DNA of 64,000 nucleotides from Alcaligenaceae bacterium (GTDB lineage: Bacteria; Pseudomonadota; Gammaproteobacteria; Burkholderiales; Burkholderiaceae_B). How positions within the stretch are numbered: position 1 is the stretch's first letter; each line of letters begins with the position of its first letter. The notes beneath the pieces are model-generated. The model did not search any database. It was not told where the DNA came from and was given only the letters and a program-made list of their open reading frames with translations. The DNA lies in the NCBI GenBank assembly GCA_947380655.1, contig CANCRX010000005.1, positions 1-64,000 of the forward strand, read 5' to 3'. This document shows positions 1-7,659 of the stretch, one piece after another. Made by a program: the position numbers and the translations under genes.

Positions 1-147
1 CTGTGAGTAGTCTTTAGCCTCGCCACCAAACTTCTTGGACAACACGGTTGTGATAGCCGCTGTCAATGTGGTTTTGCCATGGTCAACGTGACCGATGGTG
101 CCAACGTTGACGTGTGGTTTGGTACGTTCGAATTTACCTTTTGCCAT
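1..147 (-). CDS. tuf: Elongation factor Tu, N-terminal fragment
   Basis: The first 49 codons of EF-Tu read leftward from an ATG at 147 and run off the window edge. EF-Tu is the GTPase that delivers aminoacyl-tRNA to the ribosome. The fragment begins MAKGKFERTKPHVNVGTIGH and contains the P-loop GHVDHGKTT (about residues 18-26), which is diagnostic. It lies directly downstream of tRNA-Tyr, tRNA-Gly and tRNA-Thr on the same strand, the usual betaproteobacterial tRNA-tufB arrangement. Only the truncation by the window edge is unusual. Confidence 0.97.
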   Translation of the reverse strand, partial: MAKGKFERTKPHVNVGTIGHVDHGKTTLTAAITTVLSKKFGGEAKDYSQ

Positions 148-232
148 GACTAACTCCTGACCTGAATTGAATCTGATGAAAGAGGTGGGTGCTTTATTTA
201 AACAACTTAATTAATACGCTTGCTTGTACTTT

Positions 233-307
<75 letters not shown>

Positions 308-389
308 GCATTCGCCGGGTCAGACCCCACGAACTTACGAAATCTGTATAACTTACTCAGTACTCTTTACTGCAACAACACGCCAATAC

Positions 390-463
390 TGGAGCGGGTG
401 AAGGGAATCGAACCCTCGTCGTAAGCTTGGAAGGCTTCTGCTCTACCATTGAGCTACACCCGC
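390..463 (-). tRNA. tRNA-Gly (anticodon TCC)
   Basis: The reverse complement gives a 74-nt tRNA with acceptor arm GCGGGTG/CACCCGC, D-arm GCTC...GAGC, anticodon loop CTTCCAA and T-loop GTTCGATTC, with an encoded CCA end. The anticodon TCC reads GGA/GGG glycine codons. The outermost anticodon-stem pair (27-43) is a G-A mismatch, while the other four pairs are intact. It is the middle gene of the tRNA-Tyr/Gly/Thr cluster. Confidence 0.95.
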
Positions 464-510
464 TTTTGTCGAGTTTCCGCAGTCCCTCGGTAAAACTAAA
501 TTAGGTCTCT

Positions 511-598
511 TGGTGGAGAAGGTTGGATTCGAACCAACGTAGACGCAAGGTCAACAGATTTACAGTCTGCCCCCTTTAACCACTCGGGCACCTCTCCA
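511..598 (-). tRNA. tRNA-Tyr (anticodon GTA)
   Basis: The reverse complement is an 88-nt class II tRNA. It has acceptor arm TGGAGAG/CTTCTCCA, anticodon stem CAGAC/ATCTG flanking GTA, an extended variable arm, a T-loop GTTCGAATC and an encoded CCA. GTA reads TAT/TAC tyrosine codons. It is the first gene of the tRNA-tuf transcript, 15 bases downstream of the predicted -10 element. Confidence 0.96.
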
Positions 599-613
599 CA
601 AGAGGAACCGACG

Positions 614-642
614 ATTATGGGCGAACTTTTACGGCTTGTCAA
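614..642 (-). promoter_or_regulatory. Sigma-70 promoter of the tRNA-Tyr/Gly/Thr-tuf operon
   Basis: On the minus strand there is a perfect -35 element TTGACA (637-642), a 17-base spacer and a -10 element CATAAT (614-619). A G+C-containing discriminator follows, as is common for stringently controlled stable-RNA promoters. It is immediately upstream of tRNA-Tyr. This is a pattern match, and the start site has not been shown. Confidence 0.8.
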
Positions 643-733
643 GTCAATGCTCATCAAGAACATTAACAGTGAGAGTCATGTTATTGCTTAAATGCACCAA
701 ATCGCCCAATAATCCGTCCGTATACGGATGAAT

Positions 734-1726
734 TTACTCAGCTTTTACGCCTGACGTCCTTACAACAGCCGTCCATTCTTTAATTTCATCGCCAACTTTT
801 TTCACAAATGCTTGTGTATCGCTGGCAATCACTTCAGACCCACCCTGATTGACTTTAGCGATGACTGCTGGAGCACGCATTGCCTGCCTGATTGCTTCTG
901 TTAGGTAAGTGACCCTTGCAAGTGGTGTTGCCTTAGGAACAAAAACCCCATACCAGTCCACAACCTCCATATTTTCGATACCGAGTATTTTTAGAGTAGG
1001 AACATTTTTGAATACGCCTATCAAGTTTGCATTTGTAGCAGCCAACACTCTTAATTTACCTGAGGAAACCAGTGACTCTACAGAAGATGGCGAAGTAACC
1101 AGCATATCAACCTGGCCCCCCAGTAAATCAGTCGCTGCAGGTCCCGCGCCACGGTAAGGAATGTGTGTCAACTCGACACCAACCTGTTTTGATAGTCGAG
1201 CGGTAGTGAGGTGAGACAACGTGCCGTTGCCAGGCGTCGCATAGTTCAACCCACCTGTTTTATTCTTTGCGGCAAGCAAATATTCATTCAAGGTCTGATA
1301 TGGACTTTCAGCTCGCACAACAAACACAACCGGCGCTGCGGTAAGCTGAGTAAGTGGTTGAAAATCTGTCTGGGGTTCAAATCCTGCATTCGCATACATG
1401 ACAGGATTCACAGCAATGATGCTAGTTTGAGACATTAGCAAGGTGTAGCCATCGGCTTTGACTCGCGCTGCTTGCGCAGTCCCTAGGTTGCCTCCCGCGC
1501 CAGCCTTATTTTCGACAACGACGGGCTGTCCCACTATTGTTTGAAGCTCTGCAGCAAGAACACGCGACAAACTGTCATTGCCTCCACCAGGTGGAAACGG
1601 GGAAATGATGGTGATTGCTTGTACAGGAAAATCCGGCAATGCTTTGAGTGTTTGCGCATGCGTCAATCCTGATAACCCTGTTATGAGTAACGTCAACGCG
1701 ATGCGCTTGCCAGATATGTTTTTCAT
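734..1726 (-). CDS. Bug-family (TctC) tripartite tricarboxylate transporter receptor
   Basis: This 330-residue periplasmic solute-binding protein of the Bug/TctC family has a signal peptide (basic MKNISGKR start, hydrophobic core, likely cleavage after THA near residue 24). The family marker FPPGGGNDSLSRVLA follows near residues 44-58, then VVVENKAGAGGNLG and the ligand-loop region NYATPGNGTLSHL. Such proteins bind small organic acids or related solutes and may deliver them to TctAB membrane partners, but no tctA or tctB is visible nearby. That is typical of orphan Bug genes in Bordetella-like bacteria. The ligand cannot be read from the sequence. Its position beside the sulfur operon suggests, weakly, a sulfur-containing or carboxylate ligand. 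Confidence 0.9.
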   Translation of the reverse strand: MKNISGKRIALTLLITGLSGLTHAQTLKALPDFPVQAITIISPFPPGGGNDSLSRVLAAELQTIVGQPVVVENKAGAGGNLGTAQAARVKADGYTLLMSQTSIIAVNPVMYANAGFEPQTDFQPLTQLTAAPVVFVVRAESPYQTLNEYLLAAKNKTGGLNYATPGNGTLSHLTTARLSKQVGVELTHIPYRGAGPAATDLLGGQVDMLVTSPSSVESLVSSGKLRVLAATNANLIGVFKNVPTLKILGIENMEVVDWYGVFVPKATPLARVTYLTEAIRQAMRAPAVIAKVNQGGSEVIASDTQAFVKKVGDEIKEWTAVVRTSGVKAE

Positions 1727-1806
1727 GCAGTCACTCCGATTATTTGCAGAGAGTTATTAAACAGGTCGCAGCGATTCAATTCACTTTATATTTCTTTGAT
1801 ACGTTA

Positions 1807-3408
1807 TTAATGTGCATGATCATGCGGCAACCGATAACTATTGCGTTCCTGATCGTCGATTTGCGCGAGAAGATTCATTTCCCAAGCTAAATACTGTCGC
1901 GCTGCGACTTTATTTCCATCATGCCGGTCATGTACGAAAAACAAATAATCGATGCACTCTTGATCAGCGGGCATCTCAGGCGTAGCAACTACACTAAGAC
2001 CTTCTGCTTTCCATTGCGATGGACTATCGGTATTGAGTTGGATATTTTGTACACCCGCACTTTGTAAATCCATCGCAAATAATCTTGCAACACTCATATC
2101 ATCCGCCAACAAAATAACGCGTTCAGGCACCTTGCCGTTCAACGCTTTTTCTATCTTCGAACGTGTAGCCCACTGCGCCTGTTCAATATGCGCTTCACGA
2201 TATTTCATGCTGGGGCGCAAATCAAATAAGCAGAAATTTGCGTCGATGGATTTCTTAACTTCAGCAGCTGATATGTTTTCAAGGGCAATGCCAAACACAC
2301 CTTCGGTTTTGTTTTCTATCAACGCGTGGCCTGAGAGTGCATTGTCTAATACAGCGACGTCCCAACCCAGCATGGCCAACCACGAGGCCATTGCAGGTGC
2401 TCTGACCCCCTCACTGTCAAACACCACAAGTCTTGCGCCTTTTACTGCCACATACTGGTCAGTCGCCTGCACGAGTTGGCCGCCCGGTGTGTTTTGAGCA
2501 CCAGGCAATGAGCCTTGTGCAAACTCTTCCGGAGTTCTCACGTCACATAAAAATGTTGTGCGTTGCGCATCATTCAACCACTGACGGACTGTTACGATAT
2601 CTACTGTGGCCACCTCATGTTTTTTGGCAAGCGCTGTCGCACGCAACTGTTTATTTTTTAACGTAGCGGGATCTATTTCCAATGCATGGCGTTTAGTCTT
2701 GCCGTGATCTAGTTTCAAATCAGCAAGGTACCAACCTTGTGTACCATTTTCAAGCGCGATGACTTTGTTTTTAATACCGAGATTAATCAGCGTTTGCGCA
2801 CCAATAATGCTGCGCGTGCGTCCTGCGCAATTAATCACGATGGTTGTGTCCTCACTACTTACCAACTCATCAATCCGCAAAGGTAACTCGCCATTCGGAC
2901 AACAGATTGCCGTGGGAATACTCATTTTTTTGAACTCAGTAAATGGTCTGCCATCGAGTACGACCAGATCATCACCTCGCTGTATTTTTTCATTGAGCTC
3001 AAGCGCCGTGATACGTGGCGTATCGAACGCATGCTCTGCTAATTCCCCGAATGTTTTACTCGGTAAATTTACGCCGGCAAACAACTCGTAACCTGCTTTT
3101 TTCCAGCCCTGTACGCCACCTTCCAAAATATAAATTGTCTGGTAATTTTGTGCGGTGAGTTTTTGTGCGGCAAGATGTGCAAGCGCCCCACCATCCTCAT
3201 CAACCAATACGATACGAACATTTTTTCTTTTGACCATCCTGGCTGCTTCTGCTTCAAGCTTACTGTAGGGAGTAGAAACCACGTAGAACAAATGTGCCTC
3301 GCCGTACTCTCCGTGCTCTCTGACATCAAGCAATGCAATTTCATTCCCATCATGCAACCAACTTTTCAAAACGGTTGGTGTTACGGTTTTAATTATTTTG
3401 TTTTGCAT
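1807..3408 (-). CDS. Four-domain rhodanese-like sulfurtransferase
   Basis: This 533-residue cytoplasmic protein is built from four rhodanese modules (about 10-107, 130-230, 268-360 and 378-475), each with a recognisable LLDVRE/LDGRPF/CDVRTPEEF/FDLRPS CH2-like segment. Only the second module carries an active-site cysteine (C194, in the loop CAGRTR). The equivalent loops of the others read DEDGGA, DSEGVR and ADDMSV, so those domains are predicted to lack persulfide chemistry. A His-rich C-terminus (HDHAH) could bind metal. The start has a good AGGT ribosome site. The gene lies 15 bases after a PLP C-S lyase and a cupin dioxygenase, in one operon. It probably handles sulfane sulfur released by those enzymes, which is inference. 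Confidence 0.9.
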   Translation of the reverse strand: MQNKIIKTVTPTVLKSWLHDGNEIALLDVREHGEYGEAHLFYVVSTPYSKLEAEAARMVKRKNVRIVLVDEDGGALAHLAAQKLTAQNYQTIYILEGGVQGWKKAGYELFAGVNLPSKTFGELAEHAFDTPRITALELNEKIQRGDDLVVLDGRPFTEFKKMSIPTAICCPNGELPLRIDELVSSEDTTIVINCAGRTRSIIGAQTLINLGIKNKVIALENGTQGWYLADLKLDHGKTKRHALEIDPATLKNKQLRATALAKKHEVATVDIVTVRQWLNDAQRTTFLCDVRTPEEFAQGSLPGAQNTPGGQLVQATDQYVAVKGARLVVFDSEGVRAPAMASWLAMLGWDVAVLDNALSGHALIENKTEGVFGIALENISAAEVKKSIDANFCLFDLRPSMKYREAHIEQAQWATRSKIEKALNGKVPERVILLADDMSVARLFAMDLQSAGVQNIQLNTDSPSQWKAEGLSVVATPEMPADQECIDYLFFVHDRHDGNKVAARQYLAWEMNLLAQIDDQERNSYRLPHDHAH

Positions 3409-3423
3409 TGCTTTTACCTGTTT

Positions 3424-4587
3424 CTAATGGAGTTGATCTAATGCTTGCGCTAAGTCGGCAATCAAGTCTTCTGTTTCTTCAAGTCCGATATGTAGTCGCA
3501 CAATTTGTCCGCGGCAACTCCAGTCAGATAAGCTGCGGGCGGCAGCCATATTGGCTGGAATGACCAAGCTTTCAAAACCGCCCCATGAGGCTCCCAGACC
3601 AAATAGCTGTAAAGCGTCAATAAATGACTCCATTTGGCAGGCGTCATAGACTGGTGATAATTCAATCGTGATCAAGCCGTTGATGCCGGCACAATCTCTT
3701 TTCCAAAGCTGATGGCCGGGATCTTCAGGTAATGACGGATTAAATACGTGAACAATTTCAGGTCGTGAACCAAGCCATTGCATGACGCGTTGTGCGCTTT
3801 CAGCATGCATTGCCATTCGCGCGGGTAAGGTACGTATGCCTCGCGATATGAGGTATGCGTCATCTCCACTCACTGTTTGTCCGTAGTCAACCACCGCTGT
3901 TTGTAATTGTGGCCATGCCTTTTCATTGGCTACAGCGATACCCATCATGACATCCGAGTGACCACCCAAATATTTTGTCGCAGCAAGTATTGATACATCA
4001 GCCCCCAGGACAAGGGGCTGATATAACCATCCAGAGCCCCACGTGTTATCCGCGATGGTCCAGCAGTTGTGTGCGCGTGCGATATCGCATATGGCGCGCA
4101 AATCCAGCATCTCGTAGACCAGAGATCCCGGGCATTCAACATATATTACTTTTGTATTGTGCCGGATTTTGCCTTGCACGTCGGAGCCATCAGGCTTGTA
4201 ATACGTGACCTCTACGCCTAATTGACCTAGCTGGTCACGGCAAAATCTTCGTACGGGTTCATAGGCAGAGTCTGTCATCAACAGATGATCACCTGGCTTT
4301 AAAAATGCCATCAACGTGACAGCAATCGCTGCCTGACCTGTTGGGAAAAAACCCGCTCGATGACCCGCCTCGAGTTCTACTACGGCGTCTTCGAGTGCAT
4401 AGGTTGAGTCCGTCCCTCGTGCACCGTACGAATTTAACCTTTCGGTTTCACGTCTTTTTCGCGTTTCACGCCAAGCCTGAACCGTCTCAAATACGAAGGT
4501 GCTCGCGCGGGTAGGGGGCACATTAACCCAGCCGTGCGCGGGACGCCCTGCGCGTAGCAACCGTGTTTTCCGTTTTGTGACGGACAT
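3424..4587 (-). CDS. Cystathionine beta-lyase-like PLP enzyme (Cys/Met metabolism family)
   Basis: This is a 387-residue fold-type I PLP enzyme of the gamma-family (trans-sulfuration), closest in feel to cystathionine beta-lyase. The PLP-lysine segment ATKYLGGHSDVMMG and the preceding ADNTWGSGWLYQPL are clear, as is PTGQAA, which contacts the cofactor phosphate. Upstream in-frame codons exist to 4629, but the ATG at 4587 starts two bases after the stop of the preceding gene and gives the family-typical N-terminus. The reaction would be C-S bond cleavage of cystathionine or a related thioether, giving a thiol, pyruvate and ammonia. The natural substrate is uncertain. The dioxygenase-like cupin upstream and rhodanese downstream favour thiol catabolism over methionine synthesis. 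A paralogue lies at 43734-44921. Confidence 0.88.
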   Translation of the reverse strand: MSVTKRKTRLLRAGRPAHGWVNVPPTRASTFVFETVQAWRETRKRRETERLNSYGARGTDSTYALEDAVVELEAGHRAGFFPTGQAAIAVTLMAFLKPGDHLLMTDSAYEPVRRFCRDQLGQLGVEVTYYKPDGSDVQGKIRHNTKVIYVECPGSLVYEMLDLRAICDIARAHNCWTIADNTWGSGWLYQPLVLGADVSILAATKYLGGHSDVMMGIAVANEKAWPQLQTAVVDYGQTVSGDDAYLISRGIRTLPARMAMHAESAQRVMQWLGSRPEIVHVFNPSLPEDPGHQLWKRDCAGINGLITIELSPVYDACQMESFIDALQLFGLGASWGGFESLVIPANMAAARSLSDWSCRGQIVRLHIGLEETEDLIADLAQALDQLH

Positions 4588-4589
4588 TA

Positions 4590-5177
4590 TTAACGTCGCG
4601 TTTGCACACCGACCGGCATGATGCTGCAAGTCTCTGTCTCGAGATCAAAACCAATCCGACGATCAAGGGTCTCTAATGCACGTCCATACATGTGTAAGTG
4701 ACGAATCACTTGTTCACCCTGGATCTGGACAGCATGGATGTCTTCAGGCATCAGAGCAATGACATGACCTGGATCAACAACGACTGTTTTAACCTGTTTG
4801 AGCTTGCCCACACCAGGAACTGAACCATCATCTAGCCTTTCGTAGACATAGTTATGTTCAGTTCCCTCAACCGCAGCAATACATGCCCAGGTAGTGTGAT
4901 TATGCGGAATGATTTTTTTTCCAGGCCGCATGACATTTAGATACAGTGCATAGCTTTTATCTGCCGTTTCGCTAATTAAATAACGGGCTTGATTTTCGCC
5001 TTGCTCTGGAGCTGGGTAGCGGTCTTGAGACCACCAGTCTTTATGCGAGGCTAACGCGACAACTTCGTTGCTGAGCTCTTCGAGAGCTTCTCTTTTTAAT
5101 TCTGCTCGTTCAGCAATTTTTTTCATATTGCCGATATGTGCTTGAATTTCCGCGTGGTGTGGATGTGCTGATGTCAT
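4590..5177 (-). CDS. Cysteine-dioxygenase-type cupin protein
   Basis: This 195-residue single-cupin protein resembles thiol dioxygenases (cysteine dioxygenase / 3-mercaptopropionate dioxygenase). The iron-ligand pattern is visible as H-N-H (H92, H94 in IPHNHTTWA) plus a later His (H148 in PEDIHAVQ), the 3-His set of the family. These enzymes add O2 to a thiol to make a sulfinate. The ATG at 5177 has an AAAGGGA ribosome site, while the alternative TTG six codons upstream does not. It is the first gene of a three-gene operon with a PLP C-S lyase and a multidomain rhodanese. Whether cysteine or another thiol is the substrate is not decided by the sequence. Confidence 0.83.
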   Translation of the reverse strand: MTSAHPHHAEIQAHIGNMKKIAERAELKREALEELSNEVVALASHKDWWSQDRYPAPEQGENQARYLISETADKSYALYLNVMRPGKKIIPHNHTTWACIAAVEGTEHNYVYERLDDGSVPGVGKLKQVKTVVVDPGHVIALMPEDIHAVQIQGEQVIRHLHMYGRALETLDRRIGFDLETETCSIMPVGVQTRR

Positions 5178-5254
5178 GTTTGTCCCTTTATCCAATATTT
5201 TTATATAGCGTAACGCAAAGTGCTCTCGTTGTGAAAGCGCTTCTCGTTAGCAGT

Positions 5255-6166
5255 TTATTCGAGTGATGTTTTAAGTTGCATTTTTTCTATCAAGGACGAG
5301 CAATGTTCCCAGCCATGAAAATCAATGATGATCTGTCCTTTGTCTTTACCGCCTACTTTAAGTGATACCTTGGTTCCAAGCTGATCTGAAAGCGCTTCTT
5401 CCATCCTTGTGGTGTCGCGTGAAGTTGCGTTCTTTCCGGTCTTTTGTGTAGTTTTTGTAGTTGGCTCTTTTTCTGCCTGAGCAACCATTTTTTCTGTGTC
5501 TCGCACCGATAATCTTTTTGCAATGATCAGATTTGCAAACTGTATCTGTGTCGCTGCATCGACGGATAACAGCGCGCGAGCATGGCCCATGTCAATATCG
5601 CCAGCTAGCAACATTGTTTGTACAGGGCTGGCAAGATTCAGCAGACGTAATAGATTGCTTGTTGCAGATCTCGAACGACCTATCGCTGTAGCAGCCTGCT
5701 CATGTGTCAGACCGAACTCATCAAGCAAACGTTTTACGCCGTGCGCTTCTTCAAGTGGGTTGAGATCTTCACGCTGAATGTTTTCAATCAAGGCCATTGC
5801 CGCAGCATTCTCGTCTGCGACTTCCCTGACCAGGACTGGTACTTCTGTCAGCCCAGCTAATTGTGCTGCACGAAAACGTCTTTCACCAGCAATGATTTCA
5901 TACTTCCCTTTCACGCCATCAATTGGACGCACCAGGATAGGCTGCATGATGCCCTGACTTCGAATGGAATCAGCTAATTCTGCTAAGGCACCTTCATCCA
6001 TCCGTGTGCGCGGCTGGTATTTACCTGCCTGTAGTTTAGTTACGGATAAAACACTTGGCGCACGCTCTGCTTCGTTGCTTTCTCCGAGCTTTCCCACTGC
6101 GGGAATATCCGCACCGAGTAAAGCTTCGAGGCCTCGACCGAGCCCTTTAGGTTTTTTGGTCACCAT
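5255..6166 (-). CDS. parB: Chromosome-partitioning protein ParB
   Basis: This 303-residue ParB is the CTP-dependent clamp that loads at parS and organises origin segregation. The domains read in order: a ParA-interacting start (KGLGRGLEALLGAD), the N-terminal CTP-binding domain with GERRFR (94-99) and ENIQREDLNPLEEA (128-141), a helix-turn-helix at about 151-180 (THEQAATAIGRSRSATSNLLRL), a linker of low-complexity K/T/Q, and a C-terminal dimerisation segment. It is followed downstream by nothing co-oriented within 60 bases and sits 14 bases after parA. Three exact parS sites lie 3.5 kb upstream in the mnmG promoter region, matching this protein's expected target. Confidence 0.97.
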   Translation of the reverse strand: MVTKKPKGLGRGLEALLGADIPAVGKLGESNEAERAPSVLSVTKLQAGKYQPRTRMDEGALAELADSIRSQGIMQPILVRPIDGVKGKYEIIAGERRFRAAQLAGLTEVPVLVREVADENAAAMALIENIQREDLNPLEEAHGVKRLLDEFGLTHEQAATAIGRSRSATSNLLRLLNLASPVQTMLLAGDIDMGHARALLSVDAATQIQFANLIIAKRLSVRDTEKMVAQAEKEPTTKTTQKTGKNATSRDTTRMEEALSDQLGTKVSLKVGGKDKGQIIIDFHGWEHCSSLIEKMQLKTSLE

Positions 6167-6180
6167 TATTTATCCTATTT

Positions 6181-6981
6181 TTATTCGTTACTTGTATTGA
6201 CGCGTGCGATTACCTCTGCGCCAAACGCTATATATGCTTGTGCACCACGTGAGCTCGGATCGTAATTCACACCGGGCATCCCATGACTAGGTGCTTCGGC
6301 AAGTCTGACGTTTCTAGGCACAACGGTTTTAAATACTTTGTCACCAAAATGTGCTTCTAACTGAGCAGAAACCTGTTGTTGTAATGTGACCCGCGGATCA
6401 AACATGACGCGCAATAATCCAATCAAACTGAGTTCAGGATTGATATTGCGATGTACTCGTTTAATAGTATTAACAAGATCTGACAAGCCTTCGAGTGCGA
6501 AATATTCACACTGCATAGGAATAATCACACCATGTGCCGCGGCAAGTCCGTTTAAAGTCAACAGCGACAATGTGGGAGGGCAATCTATCAAGACAAAGTC
6601 GTATTGATCTTCAACTTTGGCTAATGCTTGCTTGAGTTGTAATTCGCGCTCTTGCATTCCAATCAGATCGATCTCAGCGCCTGATAGCTCACGGTTTGCA
6701 GGCAGAACGTCGTAGCCACCATTCTCTGAGTGAACGCGGGCTTCGGTAATATTTGATTCACCAATCAGTACATCGTATAAGTTATGCGCTAACAAGCTTT
6801 TATCAATACCGCTTCCCATCGTAGCGTTACCCTGTGGATCGAGGTCGATTAACAGTACGCGTTGATTTAGTTTCGCAAGTCCCGCAGCCAGGTTAATTGC
6901 TGTGGTTGTTTTCCCGACGCCACCTTTCTGATTGGCTATACAAAAAACACGCATTGTTGCGACCTGTGTATTGGTATTCAT
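6181..6981 (-). CDS. parA: Chromosome-partitioning ATPase ParA/Soj
   Basis: This 266-residue deviant Walker ATPase moves ParB-parS complexes. The deviant Walker A motif KGGVGKTT occupies residues 19-26, with the signature lysine K19 and the P-loop lysine K24. Walker A' (LLIDLDPQGNAT) and Walker B (FVLIDCPP) follow. The ATG at 6981 has an AAGGA ribosome site, and a second in-frame ATG lies nine codons later. The gene is three bases from rsmG and 14 from parB in the conserved mnmG-rsmG-parA-parB operon. Confidence 0.97.
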   Translation of the reverse strand: MNTNTQVATMRVFCIANQKGGVGKTTTAINLAAGLAKLNQRVLLIDLDPQGNATMGSGIDKSLLAHNLYDVLIGESNITEARVHSENGGYDVLPANRELSGAEIDLIGMQERELQLKQALAKVEDQYDFVLIDCPPTLSLLTLNGLAAAHGVIIPMQCEYFALEGLSDLVNTIKRVHRNINPELSLIGLLRVMFDPRVTLQQQVSAQLEAHFGDKVFKTVVPRNVRLAEAPSHGMPGVNYDPSSRGAQAYIAFGAEVIARVNTSNE

Positions 6982-6984
6982 TTT

Positions 6985-7659
6985 TTATCCTTTCCTTTGC
7001 ATCCATACGAGACAACGCTCGGCGTCAAGCTCGGGAACTGTCAATGTTTCTATATTTCTCACTACCCACTCTGTATCTTGCAGTGCGGATATTTCATCCA
7101 TAGGGTGTTTACCTTTCATGGCCACGAGTTCACCCGTGATGGATACATGTTTTCCCGAGAGTGTTGCGAAATCTTTCAATGAAGCAAAAGCCCTTGATGT
7201 CACGATGTCCATTTCCTGGTCTGCAAACTCCTCTATCCGCATATGAACGGCTTTAAGGTTCTTCAGTTGCAAGACACCCGCTACATGTTGGATGAAGGCA
7301 ATTTTTTTCTCAACGGCATCCACACATTTAATCGATGCGTCCGGCAAAGCAATTGCCAGGATAACTCCTGGTAACCCACCGCCCGAACCGACATCCAGTA
7401 TTAATGGATGTGTAATTCCTTTGGCCTGTAGTTTGAGTTGAATTGGTTTAACAATACTCAAACTATCAAATAAATGTTGTACAAGCGCTTTTTCTTGATC
7501 CCTTATCGCTGTCAGGTTGTATGTCTTATTCCATTTATTGAGTTGTTCGAGATAATTCAATAAACTTTTCTTCTGCGCAGTCGTAATGTCCAAGCCATAC
7601 TTTGTAACAACACGCTCTAATCGCACGAGAAATGTTTCGTCTTTGCTTTCTTTACTCAT
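6985..7659 (-). CDS. rsmG: 16S rRNA (guanine-527-N7)-methyltransferase RsmG
   Basis: This 224-residue methyltransferase (formerly GidB) makes m7G527 in the 530 loop of 16S rRNA. The SAM-binding motif I is LDVGSGGGLPGVILA at about residues 88-102, and the family start region with LNKWNKTYNLTAIRD (about 40-54) is intact. The start codon overlaps the mnmG stop by four bases (ATGA type), showing translational coupling. Length and motifs match the family and nothing is missing. Confidence 0.97.
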   Translation of the reverse strand: MSKESKDETFLVRLERVVTKYGLDITTAQKKSLLNYLEQLNKWNKTYNLTAIRDQEKALVQHLFDSLSIVKPIQLKLQAKGITHPLILDVGSGGGLPGVILAIALPDASIKCVDAVEKKIAFIQHVAGVLQLKNLKAVHMRIEEFADQEMDIVTSRAFASLKDFATLSGKHVSITGELVAMKGKHPMDEISALQDTEWVVRNIETLTVPELDAERCLVWMQRKG

